24,895 bases of DNA from Collinsella aerofaciens (GCF_028209885.1 NZ_JAQLEM010000031.1:1-24895), one strand, 5' to 3'; shown: positions 15,484-23,523, counted from the first letter of the stretch. The notes: generated by a model from the sequence alone, not told the origin. Translations and numbers: made by a program.

Positions 15484-15591
15484 TTACTCGGTTCCTTCCG
15501 ACTCGGTTTTGTCCGAGTTAATTGTAATCGCATGGATCAGTTTATGCTCGAGTTTACTCGGACAAAACCGAGTCGGTTCTGCCCGAGTAAA
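15484..15591. repeat. Dense ACTCGG/CCGAGT palindrome block over the ATPase start
   Basis: At least seven copies of the hexamer ACTCGG or its complement occur in about 105 bases. A perfect 19-bp inverted repeat has arms GACTCGGTTTTGTCCGAGT (15500-15518) and its exact complement (15556-15574). The second arm is also half of an overlapping near-perfect palindrome, 15553-15591, with 17 of 19 pairs matching and outer TTTACTCGG/CCGAGTAAA. The first copy touches the GTG start codon of the ATPase and the ribosome site lies between two copies. The layout permits alternative hairpins (left with middle, or middle with right) and also fits multiple operators. Confidence 0.85.
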
Positions 15592-15887
15592 TTTGAAGGC
15601 GGCCGAATGCGTCTTGCTGCGTTTGCGGTTGGATACGTTGTCGAAAACGTGTCGTGCGGATTGTTGGATCGAATCGAACATTGGGACAGACGTCTCGTTT
15701 TATGGGCCGGGGGCGTGCATGTGCGAGTTCTTTTGGCCCATAAGGAACGCTGGTGGGTCGTTATTTGGGCCACGGGTCACTTCGCCGGCGCCGTGTTTCG
15801 TCATACGCTCATAGTGGAAGCCGATGCCACGGGGTCGACTTGGGACTCGGGCAATGGATGAGCTGCAAGCCGAAAGGAGCGGTGAGA
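15592..15887. other. Gene-poor stretch between ATPase and lipoprotein genes
   Basis: No convincing gene. A plus-strand frame of 109 codons (15532-15861) covers most of it but starts inside the palindrome block without a ribosome site. Its last third (HKERWWVVIWATGHFAGAVF) looks faintly coding, and may be a relic. A stem with perfect 9-bp arms TTATGGGCC (15700-15708) and GGCCCATAA (15735-15743) is present. The final part should hold the promoter of the lipoprotein gene; no clear -35/-10 pair was recognised. Confidence 0.4.
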
Positions 15888-16907
15888 ATGATGAGGCCCA
15901 TGACAAAGAAACTGCTGTTAGGAATTCCCACCGTGACGCTTTCGGCCGTGCTGGCGTGTACAGTGGCCGGCTGTGGCGGTAGTGCTCCGAGCGGCTCGCC
16001 TGGCGGTTCGGGCGGCAGCGCGCCTGTGCAGGAAAAGCCCAGGGCCTATGATTCGCAGACGGTCGAGGTGGCAGGCATTACCTATGAGTCGGTGGCTCAC
16101 GGTACGTTCTATCGCGGCGATGCCAAGCTGCAGGACGGCTTTTACCTGCACATCAAGATCACCAACAACAACACAAAGAACAGGACGTTCAGTTCCTTTA
16201 ACGTGCATGCTGCCCAGGGCGATCTTGAGGCAGGCGACCCGTTGTTTACTTCCGGCAAGGCGGCCGTGCTCGACTACGTTGCAAGCGAGGCTCCCGATGA
16301 GTTGCACGAGGGCATCGACCTTTCCGAGAGGCCAGATATCGGCCCGGGCGAGACCGTTGAGTACGTGTATTTCTGGGCGCCCAAGACGGCGTACTACGGG
16401 CCCATCACTGTCGAGTTCGTAGACGCTTATGCCCCCGCCAAGAATCATGAGGCCATGCACTTTGACACCACGGGATGCGAGACCAAGGAGTTCAAGGCGG
16501 CCGGCGGCGTGGCCGATTCTGGCGAGAAGGCAGATTTAACGGGCATCGACTGCGCATCGTACAGCATCGAGGCCGCCGATGGGTACACGCTGGATTCGTC
16601 CGACGAAGAGCGCGAAAAGGCAAACTTCTTCCACGACGAGACTGGAGGACGCCTGAACATCAGCATCTTCCCGCGCTCGCCGGAGGAAGAGGTTGCAAGC
16701 CTAGAGCAGGTCTACGAAGGCAAGGAGACAACAACCGACCAGGTCGAGTACAACGGCATAACGTGGCTGCGCTTTACCGGTCCCGACAACGGCCATACGC
16801 TGTTTGCGACGGCTCCCGCGACGGGCGAGACCGTCCGCGTGTCGATTGGCTGGAAGATCGATTGGGACGCCGCCGCGCCCATGATGGAGGCATTGAAGCT
16901 CAAGTAG
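15888..16907 (+). CDS. Secreted lipoprotein with DUF5067-like domain
   Basis: A 339-residue protein from ATG 15888, eight bases after AAAGGAG; ATG 15891 and 15900 are in-frame alternatives. The signal peptide is KKLLLGIPTVTLSAVLACTVAGC with the lipobox ending at C29, followed by a G/S/P-rich linker (about 30-48). Residues about 58-180 (GITYESVAHGTFYRG, GFYLHIKITNNNTKNRTFSS, RPDIGPGETVEYVYFW) form an immunoglobulin-like domain of the kind found in DUF5067/DUF4352 lipoproteins, with an N-rich strand 'hxhxITNNNxKN'. A second domain (about 205-339) begins GIDCASYSIEAADGYTLDSS and ends WDAAAPMMEALKLK, like short lipoprotein domains of unknown role. It is anchored on the outer face of the membrane. 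The ligand is unknown. Confidence 0.82.
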   Translation: MMRPMTKKLLLGIPTVTLSAVLACTVAGCGGSAPSGSPGGSGGSAPVQEKPRAYDSQTVEVAGITYESVAHGTFYRGDAKLQDGFYLHIKITNNNTKNRTFSSFNVHAAQGDLEAGDPLFTSGKAAVLDYVASEAPDELHEGIDLSERPDIGPGETVEYVYFWAPKTAYYGPITVEFVDAYAPAKNHEAMHFDTTGCETKEFKAAGGVADSGEKADLTGIDCASYSIEAADGYTLDSSDEEREKANFFHDETGGRLNISIFPRSPEEEVASLEQVYEGKETTTDQVEYNGITWLRFTGPDNGHTLFATAPATGETVRVSIGWKIDWDAAAPMMEALKLK

Positions 16908-16937
16908 CGGGTTGCGATTCCCATGTCAGGCGACTCA

Positions 16938-16967
16938 GGGCTGGCTCCGAGTTATCGGGGCCAGCCC
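16938..16967. terminator. Shared terminator of lipoprotein and surface-protein genes
   Basis: Arms GGGCTGGC (16938-16945) and GCCAGCCC (16960-16967), followed on the plus strand by CTTTT. It sits 30 bases after the lipoprotein stop and 52 bases beyond the stop of the convergent surface-protein gene. The U-run supports the plus direction. Bidirectional use is likely, since AAAAG precedes the stem on that side. Confidence 0.8.
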
Positions 16968-17019
16968 CTTTTGGTGTCCGATGAGCCGAGTCGGCGTCTC
17001 TCACAAAAGTAACTAGGAG

Positions 17020-20000
17020 CTAGCGAGACCTATCCGAATTGACCTCATTGGCGGTGTCTTTTTCGAGCGCCGTGCGGCGGGCGCTGTAGGCGATGAGGCC
17101 GGCGCCTGCCGCGGCGAGTGCTGTAGCGGCTGCCGTAAGGGGAGCATTGACATCGCCCGTGCCAGCGAGCGCGCCCGCTTTTCCGGAGCGCTTGTTATTG
17201 CTGTGGTCCTTGCCACTGCCGGAGCTCCTTCCGCCGGAGCCGCCGCCCTCGTCGGTACCGCCGCCACTCGAGCCGCCATCGTCGTCTGCTGTCATCGGGG
17301 CGTCGTGAAGTTCTGTCGTATCCGCGCTGTCGCATACGCCGACCTGAACTTCTGAGCGTTCGCATGCCGCGTCGGGCACATGAAGCTCGTGCAGTACGGC
17401 ACCCAGCGCCGAGTTTGCGCCCGGTCGAATTTCCTCGAGCGTTACGGGATCGAGCGCCACCAGATTACGCGCCTTCGCATACAGCGTTACGCGTTTGCCC
17501 ACTTCGTCGCTCCAACTCTCGGGGATAGCGAAGCTCATGCGGAACTGTGCCGTGCAACCCGGTGCCAGCACGGCGTTGCCACTGTCGGCTACCAGCGGGT
17601 GCGTTGCAAAAGGTGTGCCCAGCGTTTCGAGCGCGTACTTCACGTGTGCCATGTCGTTGACCGAAGCGTCCTCGGCAAGCTCTGGATCGTAGATCGATGC
17701 CATGCGTGTGTTCGCTCCGAACCCGATGGATGCGCTGGAGAACGGCTGGCTGGAGCCCTCTCGGTACAGATCGATTGTGCCGGCGGTCAGCAAGGTGTTG
17801 CCGTCGTTTCGCACCGTGACCATGAAGGATTCGCCTGCTGCTCCGGGCACCACCGCGCCCGAGGTAGCGACTGCGCCCGTCGGAGTGGCACACGCCACCA
17901 AGGGCACTTCGATGCCGTGTAGTTCTGCCTCGCTCTTCTCCGCGCTCACAATGTGCGTGGCGAGCGCGGAGAGCATGCTCCCCGACGTCAAAAATGTCGT
18001 TATCTGATCGACGGGATGGTCCAGCTCGCACATCACGAACGGCTCCGTAAACAGATCGCCTGCCAAGGTGCTGGCGAAGATGCGGAAGTGCTTGCCCATC
18101 ACTGCTACCGGGTTGCCTTCTTCGTCGTAGGTTTGCCCCACCTTGCCATCGGTGTTCTCTACATAGAGCACGCACCTGCCGTTGTTGCTTACGCTAAACG
18201 ATGCCGGGCCACAGCCTGCGGCACCCACGGGCTGCGTTGCAAATGCCGATGCGCCTCGCGTCCACGTAACATGCTGCAGTTGCTCGTTGACGGTAGCCAA
18301 AAAGCCCGTGTGCTGCGGCCACGGCACCGCGTGGGGTACTGTGGCATCTGGCGACATAACGCCCCAGCTCGCAATGGACTGGCCGATCACGGCGTACGAT
18401 GCACAGCCACAACCGCCTGCGGTCTCGTATGCAATGGGCACCACCATTTTGCCGTTGATATTCTCGGGCGCGCCGAGCTCGATGCTCGACGGTGCCTGCG
18501 GAAAGCGGAGGACCTGACGGAACGTGAGACTGTCGCCCGAAACGTCCGACCACAGGGTAAAGCACTCCAGCGCAACCTCGGCCTCGCTGCCGAGCGTCTT
18601 TTCTGCGGTGGTTCCGCGGCGGTGGAGGTAGGCGCCCGACAGGCGCCCGTCGACAAGTGTCTTGCCCACCGTGATGCGTGGGCACTGCAGGCAATGGTAG
18701 CCATCCTCCTGAAGGCGGCCGCGCGAGATGCTGCGCCACGACGTGTGCGATATCACGCGAACTCCGTCGTTGCTTATGCGCAGGCGCACAACGGACAGTA
18801 TGCCGGATGTGCTCGCCGTATCGAAAAGGGTGTTGTCGCCGGCGGGGCGCTCGCCCGAGACCAGCAGCACGTAGGCGTCCTGGTTTCCTCTTCCGTCCGT
18901 ATATTCCACTACGTCGAAGTCGTAATCGTATATGCTGTCGCGCTCCACGTCGCCCTCGCCAAACCCAAGGGGAAAGTCCACAGGCGTGGGAGCGGACCAC
19001 GTCCCGTTTGCCTTTGTGTGTACCACCAGGCGCGAGCGACCATTGTCGCCGTAGCGCACCGAGGCGATACGGAACAGGCATTCTACGCCGGCAATCATTG
19101 CCAGCTTCATGTGGGCTTCGCTGAGCACGCCAGCAAACAGCACGTTGTCGCTCGAGGGCTTGATGCCGCCACGCTCGTCCTCCGACACGCCGGCAGAATC
19201 GGCGTTCGGGTCGGCAACGGTGTTCGTTGCCTGACCGATGTAGGTGTACTCATACATCGGCGCGGCGTTTTCGTCGTTCTCTATCAGTGCATGGACGAAA
19301 TGCTCGATCTGTCCCGTGTCGTCGCTTTCTGCATCCGCCTCGAGCTCAATGCGCGTGACCGCCCGATCCCAATCGCGCACGACAGGCGCGGCGTTTACGG
19401 CAGCGGCCTTAACCTCGGCGCGTGCGAGCAGTTCGGCGTTGGTGACGATGGTGGCCGATGCGATAAATTGCGGCACGCCGCCCGCCTCAATGTTGCCGGC
19501 CGAGCCGAAGCAGGCATCCAGCGTATAAGGCGTATCTCCACCCAATGCGAGCTCAGAGCGCTGGAGCACATACTGGTCGCCATTGTTCACCGACATATTC
19601 CACGAATCGATGAGCGTGGGCCACGATCCCGACCAAGCCTTGGTGGTCCACTTGAACATTACGAACTGGAGTATCACATCGACATCGACGTCTGCACCCA
19701 CGCGCAGCCGCGGAAGCTGGTGCCCGTCCGCCTTCTCGTACCCAATGAACAGGGTGAGGGATGCGGCGCCACGCACGGCAGACGAGGCGACGCCTGCAAC
19801 GCCGGCGCCAAAGGTAACGGCAAGCCCGATCTGGATGGTGAATGAGCCCGACGTGTTGGAATAGTCGAGCGAAATGTTCTTGAAAAACGCCGCGCCGCTG
19901 CCGTGCGTGTGGGCACCCACGGCGAGCGCCAGCTTCGCCAGCACCCAGGGGTTGACGTTTAGGAAAAAGGGCACCGGTCCTAGGGTAAACTGCTCGGTCC

Positions 20001-21387
20001 AATTGAGGTCGGTTCTTACCTGGAAGAGGGCCTTAATATTGCCGTATGCGGGGTCGTTGTTGCTGCCCCAGGTTTTGCCTACCCAATCGTAGGCGAGCGA
20101 TCCGTACACCTGTGTGGCGATATCCATCGTGAACAGCAGCGTGCAATGGTGACGAAGGAGCTTGGTGTTTCTTGGATCAGTGCCCGAACCGGCACTCATG
20201 CTCTTGTACTGATTCCACTTCCCTTCCATCTCGTCGAGGTAGCGGTTTGCCTGCTTGGCGCCCGACTCGCGCGGCGATTTCTTCCAGTATTCCGGATCAG
20301 GGTTGCCCGAATCGTTCATATAGCTGGCTGGTTTGTATCCTCCGCCAAACAGCACGTACCCGGCAAAAGAGAAATCGAACAAAATGGGGAATGAGGGCAT
20401 CCAGCACGTGAACTTATTGCCGCCGATGCCGGGAAACGCCGCCGGAAAATCAAACGGAGTGATCTCTTGGTCCATGGTAGTAGGAATGATGGTGGTCGAG
20501 CCCGATTCTGCCTTTGCGGCCGGCGCGGTGACAACGGCCATGGGAGAGGAGAGCGTGTAGGTTTTGCCCTGATAGTCGAGCACAAAGCGCAGCTTGCATC
20601 CTTCCTCCAGAAGGCCCGATGCCGCATCGAGGAACTTGTCTTCGAGCGTGAATGTCGCCAGATTATCCGAACCCGATGCACCGGCCTTGACTTGGCCAAT
20701 TTGCGTGACGGTTTCGGGCGAGCTGCCCGTGGCGGGCAATACCTTGTTGATGCACAGCGTTGCCTGTCCACCCTGTGGCAGATGTGCCTGCACGGTAAAG
20801 GAGTGCGTATCGGGCTGTTCGTTTGCCGTGTCGTCCTTCGGCAATGCCATGAACGTGGCTTCAGCGTACTGGATGTCCCATTCGTCGAATGTGAGCTGGC
20901 GAAAGTACGGCTCGCCATCGGAGAGCGGACGTGTGGGTGCGGTAATGGCGGTGCCGCCTTGGACACGCGCGAGGGGAATCTCGACATCGCGGTAGCCTTT
21001 CATGCTGATGGAGATACCGCCGTTAAAGTCGTACGCGTCAAGGAGTGTTGCCTCGTCCACGTAGCCTTCCGAAAGCGGCGCGACCTCAAAAATGGCCGTG
21101 CCTTCGTCATCGGTAGTGGCGGTGAGCTGCTTGCCTGCGGCATAGCGCGATGTGAGCGTGACCTGGGCACCCGCGATGGGCGTATTCTTGTTGGCGACAT
21201 CGACCACGACCACACCAAACATGGTGCGCGAGAGAACGAGCACCCTGAAGGGGTCTTTTTCGTCGGCATAGGCTTCGGTGGGCGCGAACGGCAATATGAA
21301 GGCGTTTGCGCTTCCTGGCACGCGCGGCAACATAATGCTCGCCAGCGAGGACGCTCCGGCAACAAGTAACGAACGGCGATCAAGCAT
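17020..21387 (-). CDS. Giant Tat-exported, sortase-anchored surface protein
   Basis: ATG 21387 is chosen because GGGAG lies 7 bases upstream. A TTG at 21483 would add 32 residues without a ribosome site. The 1455-residue product begins MLDRRSLLVAGASSLASIML and ends its signal at about SANA, a twin-arginine-like signal (DRRSLL). Residues about 50-150 (VVDVANKNTPIAGAQVTLTS, DDEGTAIFEV, KGYRDVEIPL) resemble a carboxypeptidase-regulatory beta-sandwich. The middle is unrecognised. From about 740 to 1130, blade-like units recur (RSRLVVHTKANGTWSAP, DAYVLLVSGERP, MVVPIAYETAGG, GFLATVNEQLQHVTW), suggesting a beta-propeller. A CARDB-like segment (FMVTVRNDGNTLLTAGTIDL) comes next. The tail has a D/G/S linker, LAGTG (1407-1411), a hydrophobic helix and RR, an LPXTG-like anchor. 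Probably a cell-wall adhesin or binding protein. It lies downstream of the LuxR gene. Confidence 0.85.
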   Translation of the reverse strand: MLDRRSLLVAGASSLASIMLPRVPGSANAFILPFAPTEAYADEKDPFRVLVLSRTMFGVVVVDVANKNTPIAGAQVTLTSRYAAGKQLTATTDDEGTAIFEVAPLSEGYVDEATLLDAYDFNGGISISMKGYRDVEIPLARVQGGTAITAPTRPLSDGEPYFRQLTFDEWDIQYAEATFMALPKDDTANEQPDTHSFTVQAHLPQGGQATLCINKVLPATGSSPETVTQIGQVKAGASGSDNLATFTLEDKFLDAASGLLEEGCKLRFVLDYQGKTYTLSSPMAVVTAPAAKAESGSTTIIPTTMDQEITPFDFPAAFPGIGGNKFTCWMPSFPILFDFSFAGYVLFGGGYKPASYMNDSGNPDPEYWKKSPRESGAKQANRYLDEMEGKWNQYKSMSAGSGTDPRNTKLLRHHCTLLFTMDIATQVYGSLAYDWVGKTWGSNNDPAYGNIKALFQVRTDLNWTEQFTLGPVPFFLNVNPWVLAKLALAVGAHTHGSGAAFFKNISLDYSNTSGSFTIQIGLAVTFGAGVAGVASSAVRGAASLTLFIGYEKADGHQLPRLRVGADVDVDVILQFVMFKWTTKAWSGSWPTLIDSWNMSVNNGDQYVLQRSELALGGDTPYTLDACFGSAGNIEAGGVPQFIASATIVTNAELLARAEVKAAAVNAAPVVRDWDRAVTRIELEADAESDDTGQIEHFVHALIENDENAAPMYEYTYIGQATNTVADPNADSAGVSEDERGGIKPSSDNVLFAGVLSEAHMKLAMIAGVECLFRIASVRYGDNGRSRLVVHTKANGTWSAPTPVDFPLGFGEGDVERDSIYDYDFDVVEYTDGRGNQDAYVLLVSGERPAGDNTLFDTASTSGILSVVRLRISNDGVRVISHTSWRSISRGRLQEDGYHCLQCPRITVGKTLVDGRLSGAYLHRRGTTAEKTLGSEAEVALECFTLWSDVSGDSLTFRQVLRFPQAPSSIELGAPENINGKMVVPIAYETAGGCGCASYAVIGQSIASWGVMSPDATVPHAVPWPQHTGFLATVNEQLQHVTWTRGASAFATQPVGAAGCGPASFSVSNNGRCVLYVENTDGKVGQTYDEEGNPVAVMGKHFRIFASTLAGDLFTEPFVMCELDHPVDQITTFLTSGSMLSALATHIVSAEKSEAELHGIEVPLVACATPTGAVATSGAVVPGAAGESFMVTVRNDGNTLLTAGTIDLYREGSSQPFSSASIGFGANTRMASIYDPELAEDASVNDMAHVKYALETLGTPFATHPLVADSGNAVLAPGCTAQFRMSFAIPESWSDEVGKRVTLYAKARNLVALDPVTLEEIRPGANSALGAVLHELHVPDAACERSEVQVGVCDSADTTELHDAPMTADDDGGSSGGGTDEGGGSGGRSSGSGKDHSNNKRSGKAGALAGTGDVNAPLTAAATALAAAGAGLIAYSARRTALEKDTANEVNSDRSR

Positions 21388-21493
21388 CTTTGGCTCCCAT
21401 CCCGCAGGCATCGGTGGAAATAATCCAATTTTGCGAGAAGGCATCCTGTCACGGTAGTGCCGTTCGATGGCCAAAATGTCCAATTTGAGCGCG

Positions 21494-21524
21494 CGAAAGC
21501 GTCAGGCCCCCCGGAGCGCTTTCG
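21494..21524 (-). terminator. Stem-loop between LuxR and surface-protein genes
   Basis: CGAAAGCG (21494-21501) pairs with CGCTTTCG (21517-21524) across 15 bases, 22 bases after the LuxR stop. There is no U-run. It may be a weak terminator or leader structure ahead of the surface-protein gene, which starts at 21387. Confidence 0.4.
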
Positions 21525-21545
21525 ATACGCCGGGCAGTCTGGCCG

Positions 21546-22550
21546 CTAGCGCAACATGTGGGCAACCAGCTCGGCGCGAGTTCCGATACCAAGCTTGGCA
21601 TACACTCCTGATAGGCGGTTTTTAACAGTGCCCGGCGATACTTCCATGTGGCGTGCGATTTCGGCGTTGGTCCATCCGCGGCAGGCGAGCATGGCCACGG
21701 TGAATTCCGTGGTCGTTAGATCGTCGGCCACGTCCTCGCCCGAATCAGGGTTGTGGATGCGCCGCCAGCCGTAGCTGAAGCGGTACGTGATCTCGATGAT
21801 GCGCGCGAAGTCGTCTGGGTATTGCGTTTTTAGGCACGCCTCGATGAGCCCCTGTAAAAGGCCGTGGTGCTCGCCAATGAGCTCGATAAGGCCGTCGGGG
21901 CGCGCAATGCCCCAAGCGGCTCCGAAGTGTGCCTTTGCGGCGTCGATGTCCTTGAGGCTCATGCATGCCATGGAGGCTGCCAGGTGCAGGAACAGTTCCG
22001 AGATCGGATAACTTCCCTGTTTCATAATCAGGGCGTTTTCCGCCATGCCCAGGCTGCGGCCGTATTCGCCGCGCAGATACAAGGCGTGCGCCATCACGTA
22101 GCTGGCGAACAGGCGCAGGCCTTCGGGCAGATGCGCCGCAAGTGGATAAAACTCTTCGGCAGAATACGGGGAAGGCAAGTGCAGCAGGACGCTTGCGGCC
22201 GAGGCGAACAGGATATGCGTGGCGTGGATAGCGGATGATTCCTCGTCGGCCGGCGTATCGAGGATGCCCGCAAGGCACCGGCGGGCGTCGGCGATACGGT
22301 TGAGCGACAGACTGGCATATCCGCAGATAAAGCATGCGGAATAGCGCAGTGCGGGGTCGGTGGCGTCAAGATAGGGGCGTGCTGTCTTGGCAGCGAGGGT
22401 GGCCTGTCCGCGAAAGTACAGCGCTTCTGCCGTGGCGATGGTGCGTGAATCGGGGTCGGAAATGCCTGCAACCGCAGCGTCAATCTGCCCCGGCACAAAG
22501 GCGGTGCACATCAACGGCATGGGAACGCATGGGTAGCCATCGCAGTCCAT
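21546..22550 (-). CDS. LuxR-family regulator with helical (TPR-like) sensor region
   Basis: A 334-residue protein from ATG 22550, which has GGGAG 7 bases upstream; ATG 22577 would add 9 residues. The C-terminal 55 residues (LTTTEFTVAMLACRGWTNAE, IARHMEVSPGTVKNRLSGVY, AKLGIGTRAEL) are a GerE/LuxR helix-turn-helix. The first 260 residues are alanine-rich paired helices (RTIATAEALYFRGQATLAAK, AHALYLRGEYGRSLGMAENA, LHLAASMACMSLKDIDAAK) like the TPR arm of MalT-type regulators. No ATPase or receiver domain is present. It lies 158 bp upstream of the giant surface protein gene on the same strand and is a natural candidate for its control. Confidence 0.85.
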   Translation of the reverse strand: MDCDGYPCVPMPLMCTAFVPGQIDAAVAGISDPDSRTIATAEALYFRGQATLAAKTARPYLDATDPALRYSACFICGYASLSLNRIADARRCLAGILDTPADEESSAIHATHILFASAASVLLHLPSPYSAEEFYPLAAHLPEGLRLFASYVMAHALYLRGEYGRSLGMAENALIMKQGSYPISELFLHLAASMACMSLKDIDAAKAHFGAAWGIARPDGLIELIGEHHGLLQGLIEACLKTQYPDDFARIIEITYRFSYGWRRIHNPDSGEDVADDLTTTEFTVAMLACRGWTNAEIARHMEVSPGTVKNRLSGVYAKLGIGTRAELVAHMLR

Positions 22551-22576
22551 CTTCCATCTCCCAACAGCTGGCAACA

Positions 22577-22696
22577 ATGCAGCAATTGTACTCCTGTTGC
22601 TCGGGACCGGAATTTGTGGGTATCGCCTACGATTATGCCGAACGTATAAAGGAAGAGTCTATTGGCGATGCTCCCAAGGTGGCTACTGAAGCCTAG
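22577..22696 (+). CDS. Possible 39-residue small protein or gene tail (uncertain)
   Basis: The frame from ATG 22577 to TAG 22696 has coding-like codon use and the composition of a real C-terminus (GIAYDYAERIKEES, then IGDAPKVATEA). No ribosome binding site precedes the ATG, which lies within the alternative LuxR start. Its stop overlaps that of the exonuclease remnant on the other strand (22693). It may be a tail of a lost gene. No family recognised. Confidence 0.25.
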   Translation: MQQLYSCCSGPEFVGIAYDYAERIKEESIGDAPKVATEA

Positions 22697-23073
22697 CTGG
22701 CCTCGACATTAGGAAAAATTGCCGCCCCTACAAAAAGCTCTGCCGCAGCGATGGGAAACGCATCTTCTGGGCATTCCGGCGTCTCCAGCCAGCGCTGGAC
22801 TGCTGCTGTCGCCTGCGCGTTGGCGAGCGAGGCGTGGGGACCGTCCGGCGACCAGCGGTGACGGGCGAGCCCTGCCGCGTGTGTGGGCCTCCATCGGCGT
22901 AGACCCATGACCCCCATGGCATCGGAGAAGTCCACCATGGCGTCCAGGACCTTACCGTCCGGCATGTCCAGCCTAGCGGCTCTCTTGATTCCGAGGTCGA
23001 AGGGGGCGTTGTGCAAGGCATATGGGGCCGAGTGGAAGTGGATCAAAAGAGCGTTACTTGACGTTTCATGCAT
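22693..23073 (-). pseudogene. DEDDh 3'-5' exonuclease (DnaQ-like) remnant
   Basis: The 126-residue frame contains ExoII (ALHNAPFDLGIKR, residues 20-31), a linker with DGKVLDAMVDFSDAMG, and an ExoIII-like motif PHASLANAQATAAVQRWL. The ExoI strand with the first D-x-E acids is missing at the N-terminus. In ExoIII the H-x4-D rule reads H80-x4-N85, so the last metal-binding aspartate is asparagine. No ribosome site precedes ATG 23073. The family trims DNA or RNA ends, but this copy lacks two essential parts and should be inactive. It lies between the LuxR region and the PadR operon, next to a shift in base composition. Confidence 0.62.
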
Positions 23074-23140
23074 AATGCCAACCGTCCCGCGACATCACGT
23101 TCGCAGCGCGCAGGGGCCGGAGAACCTTCGCGATGAGAGT

Positions 23141-23185
23141 TGACGTTTAATACCTTGCATCGTATAGTGTGTATAGCACAGTATA
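23141..23185 (+). promoter_or_regulatory. PadR operon promoter with overlapping operator
   Basis: The -35 box TTGACG (23141-23146) and -10 box TATAGT (23163-23168) are separated by 16 bp, a good sigma-70-type promoter. An imperfect 23-bp palindrome starts exactly at the -10 box (23163-23185; outer arms TATA...TATA, inner TGTG...CACA, 8 of 11 pairs matching). A repressor bound there would block RNA polymerase. PadR-type repressors commonly autoregulate in this way. Confidence 0.72.
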
Positions 23186-23205
23186 TGACGAGAGGAGGTG
23201 TGCGG

Positions 23206-23523
23206 ATGGAGGCACAGATGAAGCGCGGCTTCCTGGAGGCCTGCGTGCTCGCGGCCGTCTCCGGCGAGGAGTCCTACGGCTACCAGATCGTGAAGGACGT
23301 ACCGGCGAGCATGGGGCTCACGGAGTCGACGCTCTACCCGCTGCTCAAGCGCCTGGAGAAGGCCGGGTGCATCACGGCGCGCTCCGCCGAGCACAATGGG
23401 CGGCTGCGCCGGTACTACCGCATCACGGACGACGGGCGAGCGCGCATCGAGGAGTTCCTGGCCGAGTGGCCGTCCGTACGGGAGATTTACGCATACGTTG
23501 AGGGGGCGCACCATGACGCGTGA
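23206..23523 (+). CDS. PadR-family transcriptional regulator
   Basis: A 105-residue winged-helix protein. AGGAGG lies 7 bases before ATG 23206. The PadR signature is GFLEACVLAAVSGEESYGYQI, with the recognition helix LTESTLYPLLKRLEKAGCI and the wing RRYYRITDDGRARI. The C-terminal helix EFLAEWPSVREIYAYVEG is short, as in PadR subfamily 2 (about 105-110 residues). Members paired with DUF1700 genes regulate membrane-stress operons. The stop overlaps the next start by 11 bases. The operator at 23163-23185 suggests self-repression. Confidence 0.92.
   Translation: MEAQMKRGFLEACVLAAVSGEESYGYQIVKDVPASMGLTESTLYPLLKRLEKAGCITARSAEHNGRLRRYYRITDDGRARIEEFLAEWPSVREIYAYVEGAHHDA

Noticed and set aside
15532..15861. 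109-codon plus-strand gene
   Set aside because: It starts inside the palindrome block without a ribosome site and matches no family; only its tail looks weakly coding.
17953..19845. 630-codon plus-strand frame opposite the surface-protein gene
   Set aside because: The minus-strand frame has signal, anchor and recognisable segments; the plus frame is H/R/C-rich without motifs.
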